A program made the translations under genes and the position numbers. From DATKAS01 sp963733765 (GTDB taxonomy: Bacteria; Actinomycetota; Acidimicrobiia; Acidimicrobiales; DATKAS01): 64,000 bases of DNA. The stretch is from the NCBI GenBank assembly GCA_963733765.1, contig CAVTEI010000007.1, positions 434,001-498,000 on the forward strand, given 5' to 3'. Position 1 is the first letter of the stretch; each line of letters opens with the position of its first letter. This document shows positions 32,829-43,089 of the stretch, piece after piece. A model generated the notes under the pieces. The model was not told the DNA's origin, did not search any database, and saw nothing but the letters and a program-made list of their open reading frames with translations.

Positions 32829-34708
32829 TAGATGTCGACCGCGCTGCCCCGCTTCACCTGCGCGCCCTCGCCGGGGTTCGTGGAGATGGGCGTTCCGCGC
32901 GCCGGCCCGTAGAGCTGGCCGGGCGTCAGCCCCGCCGCCTCGATCGCGCCGATCGCCTCCTGGAGCGACAGGCCGGAGATCGACGGCACTGCCACGAGGT
33001 CGGGTCCCTTCGAGACCTGGACGGTGACGACGTCGTCGCGTTCGACGCTCGCGCCCGCTCCTGGGACGGTGCCGACGACCTCGCCGGCCGGCACGGTGTC
33101 GCTGAAGACCTCTTCCTTTTGCGCCTGCAGCTGGACGCCCGCGAGGGCGGCCGCCGCGTTGTCGTAGCTGCCGCCCACCTGGGGCACGACGCGCGGCGCG
33201 GGCCCCTTCGACACCACGAGGTTCACAGGATTGCCCTTCGGGATCTCCTGTCCGGCAGGCTCCCAGCTGATCACGAAGTGCGCCGGAACCGCCTCGTCGT
33301 TGACCTCCGTGACGGTGCCGACGACGAGCCCCTGCGCGGCAAGCGCTTCTCCCGCCTGGCCGTCACTCATGCCGGTGAGGTCGGGGACACCCACGGGAGT
33401 GGGGCCGAGCGACACCACCAACGTGAACGTCCCGCCCTCCTTCAGCTGTTCGCCGGGAGGGGGATCCTGCGACAGGACCACACCTGCGACCGAGGCGTCG
33501 TCGTACGCGGTCTGGCGGTCGATCTTCCATCCGAACTCGCCGACCGCGGCGAGCGCCTGTTGCTCCTCCATCCCGGTCACCGCCGGCACGTCATGCTTCG
33601 GCACGCGGGCCTGCGTTGCCGCGTAGACGGCGGCGCCACCACCGACGAGCAGCACGAGCGCGGTGAGCAGCAGCAGCAACCGACGGCGCCAGCGATGGCG
33701 AGGCTTCGGATCCTCCATGCGAACCGGCGCGACGTTGGCCCGCTCGACGTCGAACGGTTCGGGAGTCTGCGAACCGGCGACGGCTGTTGCCATCGTCGAC
33801 CCCGCCGACTTCATCGTCGTGAGATCGAGAAGGTCGCCCGTCGACGGCTTCTGCGGCACGAGAGGGAACGGCGCGGGGCGGGGGAGCCGCTCCGCAGTGC
33901 CCACGAGCGCACGTCCCAGCTCAGCAGCGTCGTAGCGCTCGAGAGGATCGGGGCGGCCGGCACGCTCGACGACCGACCGCAGCGGACCCATCGAGTCGGG
34001 GACCGGAAGCAGCGCGTCGATCCGAGACATCAGCGTCGACACCGTGGTGTCGGACGAGAACGGCACCTTCCCCGTGACCGACTCGATCAGCACGAGCGCG
34101 AGCGAGTACACGTCGGACTTGCCGTCGACCGCCTTGCCTTGCGCCTGCTCGGGCGAGGCGTAGCGCGCGGTGCCGAGCACGACACCCGACGGCTCGGTCC
34201 ACGCGGCTTCGGCGATGGCTCGCGCCAAGCCGAAGTCGGCGATGCGCAGACGCCCCTCCTCGTCAAAGAGGAGGTTCGCAGGCTTGATGTCGCGGTGGAC
34301 GAACCCCCGTCGATGCGCGTACTCGAGCCCTCGCGCCGCCTCGAGCCCGAGCACGAGGGCCTGCGACGGGTTCAGCAGCCGGCCCGAGTCGAGCATCGAG
34401 CGGAGACTGCCGCCGCCGAGGTACTCGAGCACGAGGTAGGGGCCGTAGTCGGAGAGGTCTTCCTCCTCGCCCCAGTCGTAGACGGCCATCACGTTGGGAT
34501 GGCTGAGGGCCGCCGCGGCCCGCGCCTCGGCGCGGAAGCGCTTCAAGAAGGTGGGGTCACCCGACAGCGCTGGATGCAACACCTTGACGGCCACTTGCCG
34601 CCGCAGCTGCACGTCGTCAGCCAGGTAGACCTGCGCGGACGCGCCGGCACCGACGGGAGCAACGAGCCGGTAGCGACCACCGAGCACGCGGCCGACATGA
34701 TCGGCCAT
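32819..34708 (-). CDS. PASTA-domain Ser/Thr protein kinase (PknB-like)
   Basis: A 629-residue membrane kinase from ATG 34708. Kinase domain residues ~12-270: glycine loop VGAGASAQVY, VAVKVL with catalytic K42, FVHRDIKPANLLF, IADFGLARAI (DFG) and GTARYASPEQ. A juxtamembrane segment is followed by a single helix near 355-378 (RRLLLLLTALVLLVGGGAAVYA). Four extracellular PASTA repeats follow (VPAVTGMEEQQ, VGVPDLTGMSDGQ, VVPQVGGSYDN, VAVPSISGLSLQEA). Such kinases sense peptidoglycan/lipid II and regulate wall growth and division. Usual neighbours (pbpA, rodA, pstP) are absent here, which is unusual for the main PknB. Confidence 0.94.
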   Translation of the reverse strand: MADHVGRVLGGRYRLVAPVGAGASAQVYLADDVQLRRQVAVKVLHPALSGDPTFLKRFRAEARAAAALSHPNVMAVYDWGEEEDLSDYGPYLVLEYLGGGSLRSMLDSGRLLNPSQALVLGLEAARGLEYAHRRGFVHRDIKPANLLFDEEGRLRIADFGLARAIAEAAWTEPSGVVLGTARYASPEQAQGKAVDGKSDVYSLALVLIESVTGKVPFSSDTTVSTLMSRIDALLPVPDSMGPLRSVVERAGRPDPLERYDAAELGRALVGTAERLPRPAPFPLVPQKPSTGDLLDLTTMKSAGSTMATAVAGSQTPEPFDVERANVAPVRMEDPKPRHRWRRRLLLLLTALVLLVGGGAAVYAATQARVPKHDVPAVTGMEEQQALAAVGEFGWKIDRQTAYDDASVAGVVLSQDPPPGEQLKEGGTFTLVVSLGPTPVGVPDLTGMSDGQAGEALAAQGLVVGTVTEVNDEAVPAHFVISWEPAGQEIPKGNPVNLVVSKGPAPRVVPQVGGSYDNAAAALAGVQLQAQKEEVFSDTVPAGEVVGTVPGAGASVERDDVVTVQVSKGPDLVAVPSISGLSLQEAIGAIEAAGLTPGQLYGPARGTPISTNPGEGAQVKRGSAVDIYLG

Positions 34709-34878
34709 GCGCGAGACGACCATCAGGCGCCCATCAGGCACGATCCGCGCGCGTCGACCGACGATGCGAGTGCACCGACAAACGGTAACCGCTGGGTTCG
34801 CGGCTATCGCGGCACCCACACAACGCAGCGGCGGGGCGCGATGGGGGTTCCGCGGTGGCCGTCAGGCAAGATCTCGAC

Positions 34879-35283
34879 ATGCAATGGCGCCGGTTGGGGC
34901 TCGCCGCGGTGATCGCCGTGGCATTGGTCGCCATCGTCGCTGGTTTCATGCAGGCCGAAACGGGCGACGACTCCGTCACCGTCGTGGACCCGGGTGTGGA
35001 GGTGCTCGTACCCAAGCCCGGCGACATCGTGCTGCGCCAGTCGCAGGTGGGCGTCGATCTCGCGCCCGGCTACCAGGGCACCCTCGATATCGACAGCGTG
35101 CCCATGCCCGAGGATCAGCTCACGCTCAACGACGCGCTCAACCAGGTGTTCTTCCAACCCGGACCGGGGAAGGAGGTCGAGGAGTTCACCCCTGGGCGCC
35201 ACTGCGTCACCGCCCACTTCTTCCCCACGATCGAAGGAGCCGAGTTCGCCCGCACCTTCAGCTGGTGCTTCAACGTCAGCTGA
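34879..35283 (+). CDS. Conserved-looking small membrane-anchored protein of unknown function
   Basis: A 134-residue protein starting MQWRRLGLAAVIAVALVAIV. One N-terminal membrane anchor (residues ~6-25) is followed by an extracytoplasmic beta-rich domain with VEVLVPKPGDIVLRQSQVGV, DSVPMPEDQLTLNDALNQVF and a two-cysteine end (GRHCVTAHFFPTIEG...FSWCFNVS) that could form a disulfide. I do not recognise the family. ATG 34879 is preferred over GTG 34855 because a CAAGAT box lies 6 nt before it. It is divergent from the PASTA kinase and might act in the same envelope context (inference). The preceding 34709-34878 gap has no clear operator. Confidence 0.7.
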   Translation: MQWRRLGLAAVIAVALVAIVAGFMQAETGDDSVTVVDPGVEVLVPKPGDIVLRQSQVGVDLAPGYQGTLDIDSVPMPEDQLTLNDALNQVFFQPGPGKEVEEFTPGRHCVTAHFFPTIEGAEFARTFSWCFNVS

Positions 35284-37226
35284 CCGGCGCAGCTTTCAGG
35301 TGGCGGCCGAAGAACTCGAGGATGATCTCGAGTCGCAGCAGTCGGTGCTTCGGCGCACCCGACCGCGACAGCTCATGACCCTCGCCTGGGAAGCGCACGA
35401 ACTCGACGTCGCGCCCGAGCTGACGCAGCCGTGTGTACAGATCCTCGGCTTGCTCGATCGGGCAGCGCCAGTCGTTCTCGCTGTGAACGATGAGGAGTGG
35501 CGTCGTGATCCGGTCGGCGTAGGTGACCGGTGACATCCGCAGGAGCTCCTCGGTGTCTTCCATCGCGGTCACGCCCGCGTACTGCACGTTGAACCACCAG
35601 CCGATGTCGGATGTGTGGGTCATCGTCGCCACGTTGTTGACCGCCCGTTCGGAGCACGCGGCCGCGAACCGGTCGGTCTGCGTGACGAGCCATGAGGTCA
35701 GATACCCGCCGTACGAGCCGCCGAGCACACCGACGCGATCGGGGTCGAGGTACGGGTAGCGCGCCAGCGCGGCGTCCAGCGCGCTCAGCACGTCCGTGGT
35801 GTCGATGCCGCCCCACCCGGTGCCCGGCTCGCGCTCGTACTTCGGTCCGAGGATCGCTCGTCCCCAAGGCGTGCCATAGCCGGAGGACCCCCGCGGGTTG
35901 CAATACACGACGCCGTACCCCGCGCCCGCCTGCACCTGGAACTCGTCGAAGAAGGAGTAGCCGTACTGGGTGTAGGGACCTCCGTGGATGTTGAGGAGCA
36001 CGGGGTACTGCCCCGACTCGTCGACTTCGAGCGGTGGGATGAACCAGGCCTCGACGTCGCTGCCGTCACTCGCGGTGGTCGGCACCTTCTCGGGCGCGCT
36101 GGTCGGAAACGGAATCGGGAACGACGCCAGCTCGCGCTCCTCGTCGCCGTCGACACCCCGCACCAGCACACGGAGAGGGCCAGTGGCCAGCGATTCCGTG
36201 AACGCGATCACGCCCGCGTGGACGTGGACGCCCGTCACAACGCGATCGCCGGTGAGCACGCCTGTGTCGGGCGCGGCGTACAGGTGCGTGCCCCCGCGAT
36301 CCTCGATCGTGAACCAGATGCGTCCGCTGTCGAACTGCGCGCCCATCGGCGCGAGGATCGACCTTCCTCGGTCGATGTCGGGCGCTACCGCTTCGGTCGC
36401 CGCGGTCGCGAGATCGAACATGACGAGGTCGGCGTTGCGGACCGGGTCGCGCGGGTCCGAGCGGTAGACGGCAACGTGCGTGCCGGACGGAGCCAGAGTG
36501 GGCTGCGACCACGACTCGGTGCCGTCGGTGAGGCGAGTCGGTGTGCTGCCGTCGAGCCGCACCATCCAGAGGTCGACGACTCGATCGAGGTCCGCGGTTT
36601 CGTGGGGCCCGTGCGGGATCACGATCGCGTCGCTCTCGTTCGTCCACGCGAACGCGGGAGCCACATCGTGGCCACCGGTGAGAAGGACACGGTGCTCGTT
36701 CATCCCCATCGCCTCCACGACGAACAGCGAACGAGGACGATCGACGATCCAGCCGACGTTGTCGTACTTCCAGCCGAGGTGGGTGATGCGCCGAGGAGGG
36801 CGATCGGCATCGCGAGTGGGCGCGTACTGCGCCTCGTCGCGCAGCCGCGCGACGAACGCGATCGATGCTCCATCGGGAGACCACTCGAGGGCTTCGATCT
36901 CCTCGGGCAACGAGGCGACGACCCGCGACTCGCCGCCCACTCCGCCGATCGGCAGCACCAGCAGCTGCGAGCCGCTCTCCTCGCGGTGGCTCGTGAACGC
37001 GAGCGAGCGGCCGTCGGGTGACCATCGCGCGTGTCCGTCGCGCGCCGCTCCGGCGGTGAGCGGCTGCGCCGGCGCCGAGCCGTCGACCGGGGCGAGCCAC
37101 ACCTGCGACTTGCCGTTGTTCGCGGCGAGATCGACCGTGGCGACCGTGAACGCGAACATGTCGCGCATCCGGCGAGAGCCGTGGTTCGCCGGGCACGACG
37201 ACCCGGCTGATGTCAGTGGGTTGCAC
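35276..37226 (-). CDS. S9-family serine peptidase (acylaminoacyl-peptidase-like; frameshift near 37170)
   Basis: About 650 residues. GTG 37226 begins QPTDISRVVVPGEPRLSPDA, and one lost base near 37170 shifts into AFTVATVDLAANNGKSQVWL. The N-terminal ~380 residues are WD/DPP-type beta-propeller repeats (WSPDGRSLAFTSHR, WSPDGASIAFVARL). The catalytic domain has GGSYGGYLTSWLVTQ (Ser), IVHSENDWRCPIEQ (Asp) and PGEGHELSRSG (His). It removes N-terminal residues or small peptides; no signal peptide is seen, so it is probably cytoplasmic. Its 3' end overlaps the convergent small protein gene by 8 bp. Confidence 0.9.
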
Positions 37227-37234
37227 GGCGGGCG

Positions 37235-37240
37235 ACAGTA
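37235..37240 (-). promoter_or_regulatory. Leaderless -10-like TACTGT before the S9 peptidase
   Basis: The hexamer ends 8 nt before GTG 37226, which supports that start over the downstream ATG 37168. Confidence 0.5.
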
Positions 37241-37255
37241 CCGGTCAGGGAACCG

Positions 37256-39668
37256 TCAGGGACGCGGCACGCCGAGATTGTCGACCGCCAGCCCGAGCGC
37301 CACGCCCAGGGGTCGCAGGGTCGTGTCCTCGCCGACGCCACCGACCAGCGCGAAGTACACCGCGTCCTGCGCCGGACTGAGGTCGAACGGGGCATCGAGC
37401 AGCAGGGCGAGCCGGACCATGGCGATGGCGTCGTGCACGGCACCCGGCGATCTGTTTGCGACCGCCACGTGCACCGAGTGCACGGTTGCTTCGCCGAGCG
37501 CGTCGATCACTGCGGGCGTCGCCAGCGAGAGCCCTTGCACCTTCGCCTGCTCTGCAAGCTCGCGCGCCGCGGTGTAGGTCACCGGTTCGAATCCCCCGGC
37601 CAGCGCGACGAGCGCCGCCTCGAGCTGGCGGGCGGTCGCCATCTCGACCGGCAGCTTCAGCTCAGGGGGAAGCGGGTAGCTCGCGAGAGCGAGCGCTTCG
37701 AACACGTCGGCGGCGTCGATGACGAGCCGCTCGAAGGCCACATCGAAGCGGTCGACAAGGGTCTGCGCGGTGGACCGCAACACCTGCTCGGCCGCATCGG
37801 GAAGCGCAGAGTCGAGGCTGAACTCCTCGCCTCCGAGGTCGGCGGGGGCGAGGTCCTCGATCATGCGACGCACGAGCGCGGTCACGCGCTCCCCGTCCCT
37901 GAAGGCGCCGGCGAAGGTTGCGAGCAATGCGTCGTCGTGGGCGACATCACCGGCCGGCCGGCTCGCGCCCGCGATCTCGAGTGCACCCATGCGCAGCGCG
38001 GCATAGATGTGCTCGTGGCGACGCCCCGTGCGGCGGTGCCGGAGCTCGACCCGTCCGCAGCACATCTCTACCGAACCGCGATCACCGCGGTCGTGCCTGT
38101 GCACGCGCACGTGGTAGCCGCCGAGCTCGACCGGTGGATCGCGCCGTTCGAGCAGGTCCATCATCGCGAGATGGGCGACGACCCGGGCCGCGTCGACTCG
38201 GCTCGGCTCGACGCGTCGAAGCCAGATGTCGCGGGCCGTCCCCTCCTCAGGATCGTTGCTCACCGCGTTCGACAGCACGTCGAGCAGCTCGTTGCGACCG
38301 AAGGGCTCACCGACCTCGTCGAGGAGGTCAGCCGCCCGGGCGGCGTAGCGCATCACCTGAACGGTCTCGAGACCGGCGACGTCGTTGAAGAACCAGCCGC
38401 AGGACGTGTACATGAGCATGAGGTGCCGTTGCGCCTCGAGGAGTGTGAGGGCCTGGACGAGCGCCTCGTGGGAGTCACCCTTCACCCACCGGCTGGCGAA
38501 GTCCGAGACGGTGGTCGCGCCGAGCACGACCGACACGTATTCGTCTCGTGCGCTCCACGGGTCGACGAGAACTTCCGCGCCGCGGCGTTCGAACACTTCT
38601 GCTCCGTGATTGCGTATCCGATCGAACGCTTCGCGTAGCGGCGTGCGCCAGCGCTGGTTCCATCCCGGGCCGCCACCGGTGTGGCACCCGCAGTCCTCAC
38701 GCCACCGCGCCACGCCGTGCATGCACGACCAAGCGCTTTCTCGGATCGCGACCTCATGCTCGAGCTGGGTGCTCGGTGATCAGATCGGCGAGCACGCCGA
38801 TGGTGAGACCCCGTCGCGGTGCCTCGACGGCGAGGGCGTACGCGATCGTGCGGTCGCCCCACTTGTGATGGTGACCGAATGTCTCGCCGTCGGTCGCGAG
38901 GCATACGAGCCCGGCGTGACCCGCACCTTCGAGCTGAGCCTCGGCCCGCTCGACGAGCACGCCACTCGACAAAGTGCCGAGACCGAATGCCGCGTCGTGG
39001 GAGAGCGGACCGTCGTAGAAGACGATGGTCACACCCCGGCCGCTGCCGTCGTGGTGGCACCACCGGTACAGCCGGCGCGTGTCGATGGTGGCGTCGTCGG
39101 CCGGTTGCCAGGCATCGTCACCATGGCCGAGGGGCCGCCACCTCAAGGCCTGGGACGGCGCCAGGATCGTGAAGCCCACGTCTTCCTCGGCCAGGACCGC
39201 AAGCACGTCGTCATTGACCGCGGTCTCGGGCAGCCACATGCCCTCGGCGCGCCGGCCGAACCGGTGCGCGAAGTCAGCGAGGCCCCAGCGGACCTGGGTC
39301 ACGATGTCTCGACGGGTCGCCAGCGGCAGGATCATGTGGCTGTACCCCTGCGCGATCGCGCCACGACCCTCGCCGGCGTCACGCGCGATGACCGAGTAGA
39401 GGTCAGGGTGATGCTGTTCGAGCCATGACAGCAGGGTGGGGCCGAAGTTGAACGACAGCAGCGCGTAGTTGTCGACGACGCCGACCAACGCACCGTGCTC
39501 GTCGAGCACGCGGGCGGAGGCGTTGGCGCGATAACACTCGGCCGTGATGCGTTCGTTCCAGTCGTGGAACGGCGCCGCCGATGCCTCGACCGGCACGGTC
39601 TCGGTCCACGGGTTCTCGCGGGGGGGTTGGTAGAAGTGCCCGTGGACGACCAAACGCCGCGCGCTCAC
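37256..39668 (-). CDS. GH57 glycoside hydrolase with DUF3536 (frameshift near 38755)
   Basis: About 803 residues. The GH57 barrel starts at GTG 39668: LVVHGHFYQPPRENPW, then NFGPTLLSWLEQHHPDL, GMWLPETAVNDDVLAVLAEE (nucleophile region) and LATDGETFGHHHKWGD. After a frame break near 38755 the DUF3536 part begins at MHGVARWREDCGCHTGGGPG and runs through helical repeats (DLLDEVGEPFGRNELLDVLS) to VDNLGVPRP. GH57 enzymes cleave or rearrange alpha-1,4 glucans; the DUF3536-linked type is uncharacterised in detail. A GTGA overlap with glgB places it in glycogen metabolism. Confidence 0.88.
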
Positions 39669-41833
39669 GATTCGGTCGATCCCGCGAACCACACCACTGC
39701 CAAGGGCGGCAGAGAGATCAAGGCGGAGTCGCCGAAGCCGTGCCACGCGACCCTCTCGGTGTCGAAGCCCTTCGACCCCCCATAGCCGGAGCCCCCGAAC
39801 CACGTCGCGTTCGTGTCGAGCAGCGTGGTCCAGTGCCCGGGGAAGGGCACGCCGAGGCGATACCCCTCGCGTGGGACCGGCGTGAAGTTCGCGACGCATG
39901 CGACTGCCCGACGGCCGTCGCCGGAATACCGCACGAAGCTGTAGATGCTGTGCTCGCTGTCGTCGGCATCGAGCCAACGGAAGCCGGCCGGGTCGCGGTC
40001 ACGCTCCCACAAAGCCGGCTCGGCGAGCAGCACGTGATTGAGCTGACGCACCAGGTCCCGGACCCCGGCGTGCTCCGGCCGGTCGAGCAGATGCCAGTCG
40101 AGGCTGCGGTCGTGGTGCCACTCGCGGTCCTGCGCGATCTCACTTCCCATGAACAGCAGCTTGCGACCGGGGTACGCCCACATCCATCCGTAGAGCGCAC
40201 GCAGGTTGGCGAACTTCTGCCACTTGTCGCCGGCCATCTTGTCGATGAGCGGACCCTTGCCGTGCACGACCTCGTCGTGAGAAAGCGGCAACACGAAGTT
40301 CTCCGTGTACGCGTAGAGCAAGCCGAACGTCAGGTTGCGGTGGTGGTGCTTGCGATGCACGGGATCGTGGCGCAAGTAGTCGAGCGTGTCGTGCATCCAC
40401 CCCATGTTCCACTTGTGCGTGAACCCGAGGCCGTCGTGGTGCACGGGCGCCGTCACGGCCGGCCACGAGGTCGACTCCTCGGCGACCGTCAGCACTCCGG
40501 GGTGCGCGCCGTGCAGCGTGACGTTGAGATCTCGGATGAACTGCAGCGCGCCGAGGTTCTCCCGTCCCCCCCTCTCGTTCGGAACCCATTGCCCGGGTTG
40601 ACGCGAGTAGTCGAGATAGATCATCGAGGCGACCGCGTCGACACGGAGTCCGTCGACGTGGAACTCGTCGACCCAATACAACGCGTTGGCGACGAGGAAG
40701 TTGCGTACCTCGTTCCGCGCGTAGTTGAAGACGAACGTGCCCCAGTCTGGATGCTCACCGAGGCGAGGGTCGAGATGCTCGTACAGCGCGGAGCCATCGA
40801 ACCGTCCGAGCGCCCAGGCGTCGCGGGGGAAGTGCGCGGGCACCCAGTCGATGATCACGCCGATGCCGCGCTGATGGAGGTGGTCGACGAACCACCGGAA
40901 GTCATCGGGGGTGCCGTACCGCGCGGTTGGCGCGTAGTAGCTCGACACTTGGTACCCCCATGAGCCCCCGAACGGGTGCTCGGCGATGGGGAGCAGCTCG
41001 ACGTGCGTGAAGCCGAGGTCGATGACGTGATCGGCGAGCAGCGGTGCGATCTCCCGGTACCCGAGCCCTGGTCGCCACGATCCGAGATGGACTTCGTAGA
41101 TGGTCAGCGGCGCCCGCACCGGGTCGTCGCGGAGCCGATGGTCGATCCACACGCCGTCGCCCCATACGTGGCTCGACGTCGTGATGATGCTGGCGGCGCC
41201 GGGAGGCAACTCGGCGGCGCGGGCGAGCGGATCGGCCTTCAACGCGACACGCCCATCGGAGCCGTTCACCTCGAACTTGTAGTGGTGCTCCGGCCCGGCA
41301 CCGGGCACGAAGAGCTCCCAAACACCCGACGATCCCAGCAGCCGCATCGGATGCGCTCGTCCGTTCCAGCCGTTGAAGTCGCCAACCACCCGCACCGATC
41401 GTGCCGCGGGCGCCCACACCGCGAACGCGGTGCCGTCGACGCCCTCATGGCGACGGGCGTGGGCGCCGAGCGCATCCCAGAGGCGCCGGTGGGTGCCCTC
41501 GCCGATCAGGTGCAGGTCGACGTCGCCGAGGGTCGGCCAGAAGCGATACGGGTCGTCCGCGACAGCGACCGATCCCGCGGGATCAGTGACCTCTATCCGG
41601 TACGCGCCAGGATCGGCCGCGAGCTCGACGACGAAGATCCCCTCGTCGCGCACGCGCACCATCTCGAGCCGAGCCAGGTCGCTGAGCAAGGCACAGGCCT
41701 CTGCGTCGGGCCGCCAGACCCGCACCACCCAACCGGTGTCAGCGCGGTGTGGCCCGAGCACGTCGTGGGGCGAACGGTGCTCGCCGGCGACAATTCGCGC
41801 GAGCTCGGCGGCGAGGTCGGGGGCTCGGAGCAC
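39665..41833 (-). CDS. glgB: 1,4-alpha-glucan branching enzyme
   Basis: A 722-residue GH13 enzyme. An N-terminal CBM48-like pair of beta domains is followed by the barrel: IYEVHLGSWRPGLGYREIAP, nucleophile Asp in DGLRVDAVASMIYLDYSR, general acid Glu in VLTVAEESTSWPAVTAPV, and the third acidic residue in LPLSHDEVVHGKGPL. It introduces alpha-1,6 branches into glycogen. It is translationally coupled (GTGA) to the GH57-DUF3536 gene and divergent from a GT4 glycosyltransferase and glucan phosphorylase. It starts at GTG 41833; the 41-bp divergent gap has a clear box only toward GT4. Confidence 0.96.
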   Translation of the reverse strand: MLRAPDLAAELARIVAGEHRSPHDVLGPHRADTGWVVRVWRPDAEACALLSDLARLEMVRVRDEGIFVVELAADPGAYRIEVTDPAGSVAVADDPYRFWPTLGDVDLHLIGEGTHRRLWDALGAHARRHEGVDGTAFAVWAPAARSVRVVGDFNGWNGRAHPMRLLGSSGVWELFVPGAGPEHHYKFEVNGSDGRVALKADPLARAAELPPGAASIITTSSHVWGDGVWIDHRLRDDPVRAPLTIYEVHLGSWRPGLGYREIAPLLADHVIDLGFTHVELLPIAEHPFGGSWGYQVSSYYAPTARYGTPDDFRWFVDHLHQRGIGVIIDWVPAHFPRDAWALGRFDGSALYEHLDPRLGEHPDWGTFVFNYARNEVRNFLVANALYWVDEFHVDGLRVDAVASMIYLDYSRQPGQWVPNERGGRENLGALQFIRDLNVTLHGAHPGVLTVAEESTSWPAVTAPVHHDGLGFTHKWNMGWMHDTLDYLRHDPVHRKHHHRNLTFGLLYAYTENFVLPLSHDEVVHGKGPLIDKMAGDKWQKFANLRALYGWMWAYPGRKLLFMGSEIAQDREWHHDRSLDWHLLDRPEHAGVRDLVRQLNHVLLAEPALWERDRDPAGFRWLDADDSEHSIYSFVRYSGDGRRAVACVANFTPVPREGYRLGVPFPGHWTTLLDTNATWFGGSGYGGSKGFDTERVAWHGFGDSALISLPPLAVVWFAGSTES

Positions 41834-41859
41834 CCCCGAAGCATCCCACGATGCCCGGG

Positions 41860-41865
41860 TAAGGT
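41860..41865 (+). promoter_or_regulatory. Leaderless -10-like TAAGGT before the GT4 gene
   Basis: The hexamer ends 9 nt before ATG 41875. Confidence 0.55.
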
Positions 41866-41874
41866 CGGGCGCTC

Positions 41875-43065
41875 ATGCGCGTCGCGATGGTCAGCTGGGA
41901 GTACCCACCGCTCGTCGTCGGCGGCCTTGCCGCCCACGTCCACGGACTCGCAACCGCAATGGCCCGGGCCGGCCACGAAGTGGTCGTGCTCACTCGCGCC
42001 CACCCGTACGCGCCCGACGACGCCGAGCTCGAGGGGGTCCGCGTCCTGCGCGCCCACGTCGATCTGCCGTGGGTGCCGGCCGACAACCCGCTGGCGCAAG
42101 TGATCTCCGGCAACCACCAGCTCGCGCAGCTCGGTGCGGCGATCCTGCCGTGGCAGGCCGACGTCGTGCACGCGCACGACTGGCTCGGCGCTTGGGCGGG
42201 CGACACCCTGCGGGAGGCCTACAAGGTGCCGTTCGTCGCGACAGTGCACGCGACCGAGCTCGGGCGCCATCAAGGTCACCTCACGAGCTCGACTTCCGAG
42301 GCGATCAACGCCGCCGAGTGGTGGCTGACCTACCAGGCCCACCGAGTGATCTGCTGCTCGGGCTTCATGGTCGAGGAGGTCGTGCGCTCGTTCCAGCTTC
42401 CCCGCGACAAGATCGTGATGGTCCCGAACGGGGTCGACCCGACTCGCTTCGCCGCGCTGGACGTGGTCCGCGCCGGCAGTGAAGCGCCGCTCCTCGTCTC
42501 GTGGGGTCGCCTCGAGTACGAGAAGGGCTTCCAAACGTTGATTGGCGCCGTAGCGAGGCTGCTCAGTCGTCGGCCGAACCTTCGCTGCGCGATCGTCGGC
42601 CGAGGCACGTACTCCGAGGAGCTGCGCGGCGTCGCACGAGGGCTGGGTGTCGAGGGCGCGGTGCAGTTCGCGGGGTTCGTGAGCGACGAGGAGCTCGTGA
42701 GGCTTCTGAACGAAGCGACCTGCGCGGTGATCCCGTCGCTCTACGAGCCGTTCGGCATCGTGGCGCTCGAAGCGGTCTCGGCGGGCGCGCCTCTCATCGC
42801 CGCGGAGAGCGGAGGATTGCGTGAGGTGCTGAGCGGCACCGATGCCGGACTGCTGTTCCCGCCCGGCAACGCTGACGCGCTCGCGGCCGCCGTCGATCGG
42901 ATGCTCACCGAACCCGGCCTCCCCGCGAAGTGCCAGGCCGCGGGAAGCGAGCTCGTGCGCACCCGCTACTCGTGGGACGCGATCGCCGCCTCGACGATCG
43001 AGCTGTACGAGGAGGCCGGCGCGCGCAGCAAGAAGAAGGCGAAAAAGACGAAGAGTGTGACGTGA
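41875..43065 (+). CDS. GT4 glycosyltransferase, probable glycogen/alpha-glucan synthase
   Basis: A 396-residue GT-B enzyme. VSWEYPPLVVGGLAAHVHGL is the glycogen-synthase-like N-terminal loop, followed by VVHAHDWLGAWAGDTL and TVHATELGRHQGHL. The C-terminal nucleotide-sugar site is SLYEPFGIVALEAVSAGAPL with E-x7-E. The sequence ends in a Lys-rich tail (RSKKKAKKTKSVT). The closest functional type is the actinobacterial GT4 glycogen synthase (GlgA/GlgM-like) using ADP- or UDP-glucose. It lies next to glgB and glgP. No glgC is in the window. Confidence 0.88.
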   Translation: MRVAMVSWEYPPLVVGGLAAHVHGLATAMARAGHEVVVLTRAHPYAPDDAELEGVRVLRAHVDLPWVPADNPLAQVISGNHQLAQLGAAILPWQADVVHAHDWLGAWAGDTLREAYKVPFVATVHATELGRHQGHLTSSTSEAINAAEWWLTYQAHRVICCSGFMVEEVVRSFQLPRDKIVMVPNGVDPTRFAALDVVRAGSEAPLLVSWGRLEYEKGFQTLIGAVARLLSRRPNLRCAIVGRGTYSEELRGVARGLGVEGAVQFAGFVSDEELVRLLNEATCAVIPSLYEPFGIVALEAVSAGAPLIAAESGGLREVLSGTDAGLLFPPGNADALAAAVDRMLTEPGLPAKCQAAGSELVRTRYSWDAIAASTIELYEEAGARSKKKAKKTKSVT

Positions 43066-43089
43066 AGGGGCTGACGTGAAGGGTTCGGC